NCBI RefSeq assembly: GCF_000003605.2
Contig: NW_003119936.1
Coordinates: forward strand, 51,396 to 115,395
DNA length: 64,000 bases
Direction of reading: 5' to 3'
From: Saccoglossus kowalevskii
Taxonomy: Eukaryota; Hemichordata; Enteropneusta; Harrimaniidae
Shown here: one piece after another, positions 63,503 to 64,000 of the stretch
How positions within the stretch are numbered: the first letter of the stretch is position 1
How the letters are laid out: each line of letters opens with the position of its first letter
Notes under the pieces: model-generated
What the model was told of the DNA's origin: nothing
Seen by the model: only the letters and a program-made list of their open reading frames with translations
Database searches by the model: none
Made by a program: the position numbers and the translations under genes

Positions 63503-64000
63503 GCGACACTCACTTGCGTGGATTGTTGTAATAATAGTGAAACTCACTTGCAAAGATTGGTATAGTGACGGAAACACTCACTTGCAGTGATTGATGTATT
63601 GATGGTGATACTCACTTACAGGGACTGGCGTATTCATGGTGTCACTCACTTGCAGGGACTGGTGTAGTGATGGTGACACACACTTGCAGTGATTGGTGTA
63701 GTGATGGTGACACTCACTTGCAGGAGCTGGCGTATTGATGGTGACGCTCACTTACAGGGACTTGTGTAATGATGGTGACACTCATTTGCAGCGATTGGTG
63801 TAGTGATGGTGACACTCACTTACAGGGACTTGTGTAGTGATGGTGACACTCACTTGCAGGGAATGGTGTAGTGATGGTGACACTCACTTGTAGGGACTAG
63901 TGTAGTGATGGTGACACACACTTGCAGGGACTAGTGTAGTGATGTGACACTCACTTGCAGGGACTGGCGTATTGATGGTGACACTCACTTGCAGTGATTG
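63503..64000. repeat. 34-bp minisatellite running off the window end
   Basis: ACTCACTTGCAG-type landmarks start at 63508, 63542, 63576, 63610, 63644, 63678, 63712, 63746, 63780, 63814, 63848, 63882, 63916, 63949 and 63983: fifteen units, all 34 bp apart except one of 33 bp (a G missing in GATGTGAC). Most units continue as GGGACTGG(T/C)GTA or TGATTGGTGTA, then GTGATGGTGAC. The period is not a multiple of three, so it is not coding. The left units are the most diverged. Confidence 0.98.

Noticed and set aside
63503-64000. CRISPR-like array (regular 34-bp repeats)
   Set aside because: Units are head-to-tail without unique spacers, there are no cas genes, and the DNA is animal; this is a minisatellite.

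Overview
The window is nuclear DNA from a multicellular animal, most likely a marine invertebrate; the exact group cannot be fixed from the sequence. It is AT-rich, very gene-poor, and full of microsatellites, minisatellites, LINE relics and small inverted-repeat elements. It has two assembly gaps (26689-26920 and 43090-43318). There are no operons, ribosome binding sites or other prokaryotic features. Short ORFs are common by chance in such AT-rich DNA, and I treat nearly all of them as noise.

The one gene I can name with confidence is an intronless KCTD8/12/16-type gene at 8093-8887 (+). It has an N-terminal BTB/T1 domain and a C-terminal H1 domain. In vertebrates this family tunes GABA-B receptor and G-protein signalling. 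An upstream ORF (7867-8055) ends 37 bases before its ATG. Weaker coding candidates, all on the minus strand, are a tyrosine-motif terminal exon with a possible partner exon (9872-10222), a possible internal exon (24415-24597) and a 153-codon hydrophobic ORF (61135-61596).

Layout: 1-7.8 kb, intergenic. 7.8-8.9 kb, KCTD gene. 9.8-10.3 kb, candidate receptor-tail exons. 10.3-26.5 kb, AT-rich desert with a (TA)n tract, a 111-bp element with inverted ends and a 120-bp tandem duplication. 26.5-29 kb, a 38-bp minisatellite interrupted by a gap, a tRNA-like SINE head and a 300-bp tandem repeat. 31.2-32.3 kb, a dead LINE reverse transcriptase. 35.9-36.0 kb, a nested palindrome. 40.6-42.3 kb, a composite repeat with inverted ends. 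47.1-47.8 kb, the 3' part of a second LINE relic, split by a 115-bp poly(A)-type insertion with a perfect 10-bp target duplication. 55.7-56.1 kb, an inverted repeat and a SINE-like tRNA promoter. 58.4-60.4 kb, two opposed copies of one element family, one with 26-bp terminal repeats abutting TTAA. 61.8-62.2 kb, a strand-asymmetric G-rich block. 63.5 kb to the end, a very regular 34-bp minisatellite.

I found no convincing new multi-gene system. The best leads are the nested retroinsertion, the TTAA-flanked element pair, the minisatellite whose gap equals a whole number of units, and the candidate tyrosine-motif exon.
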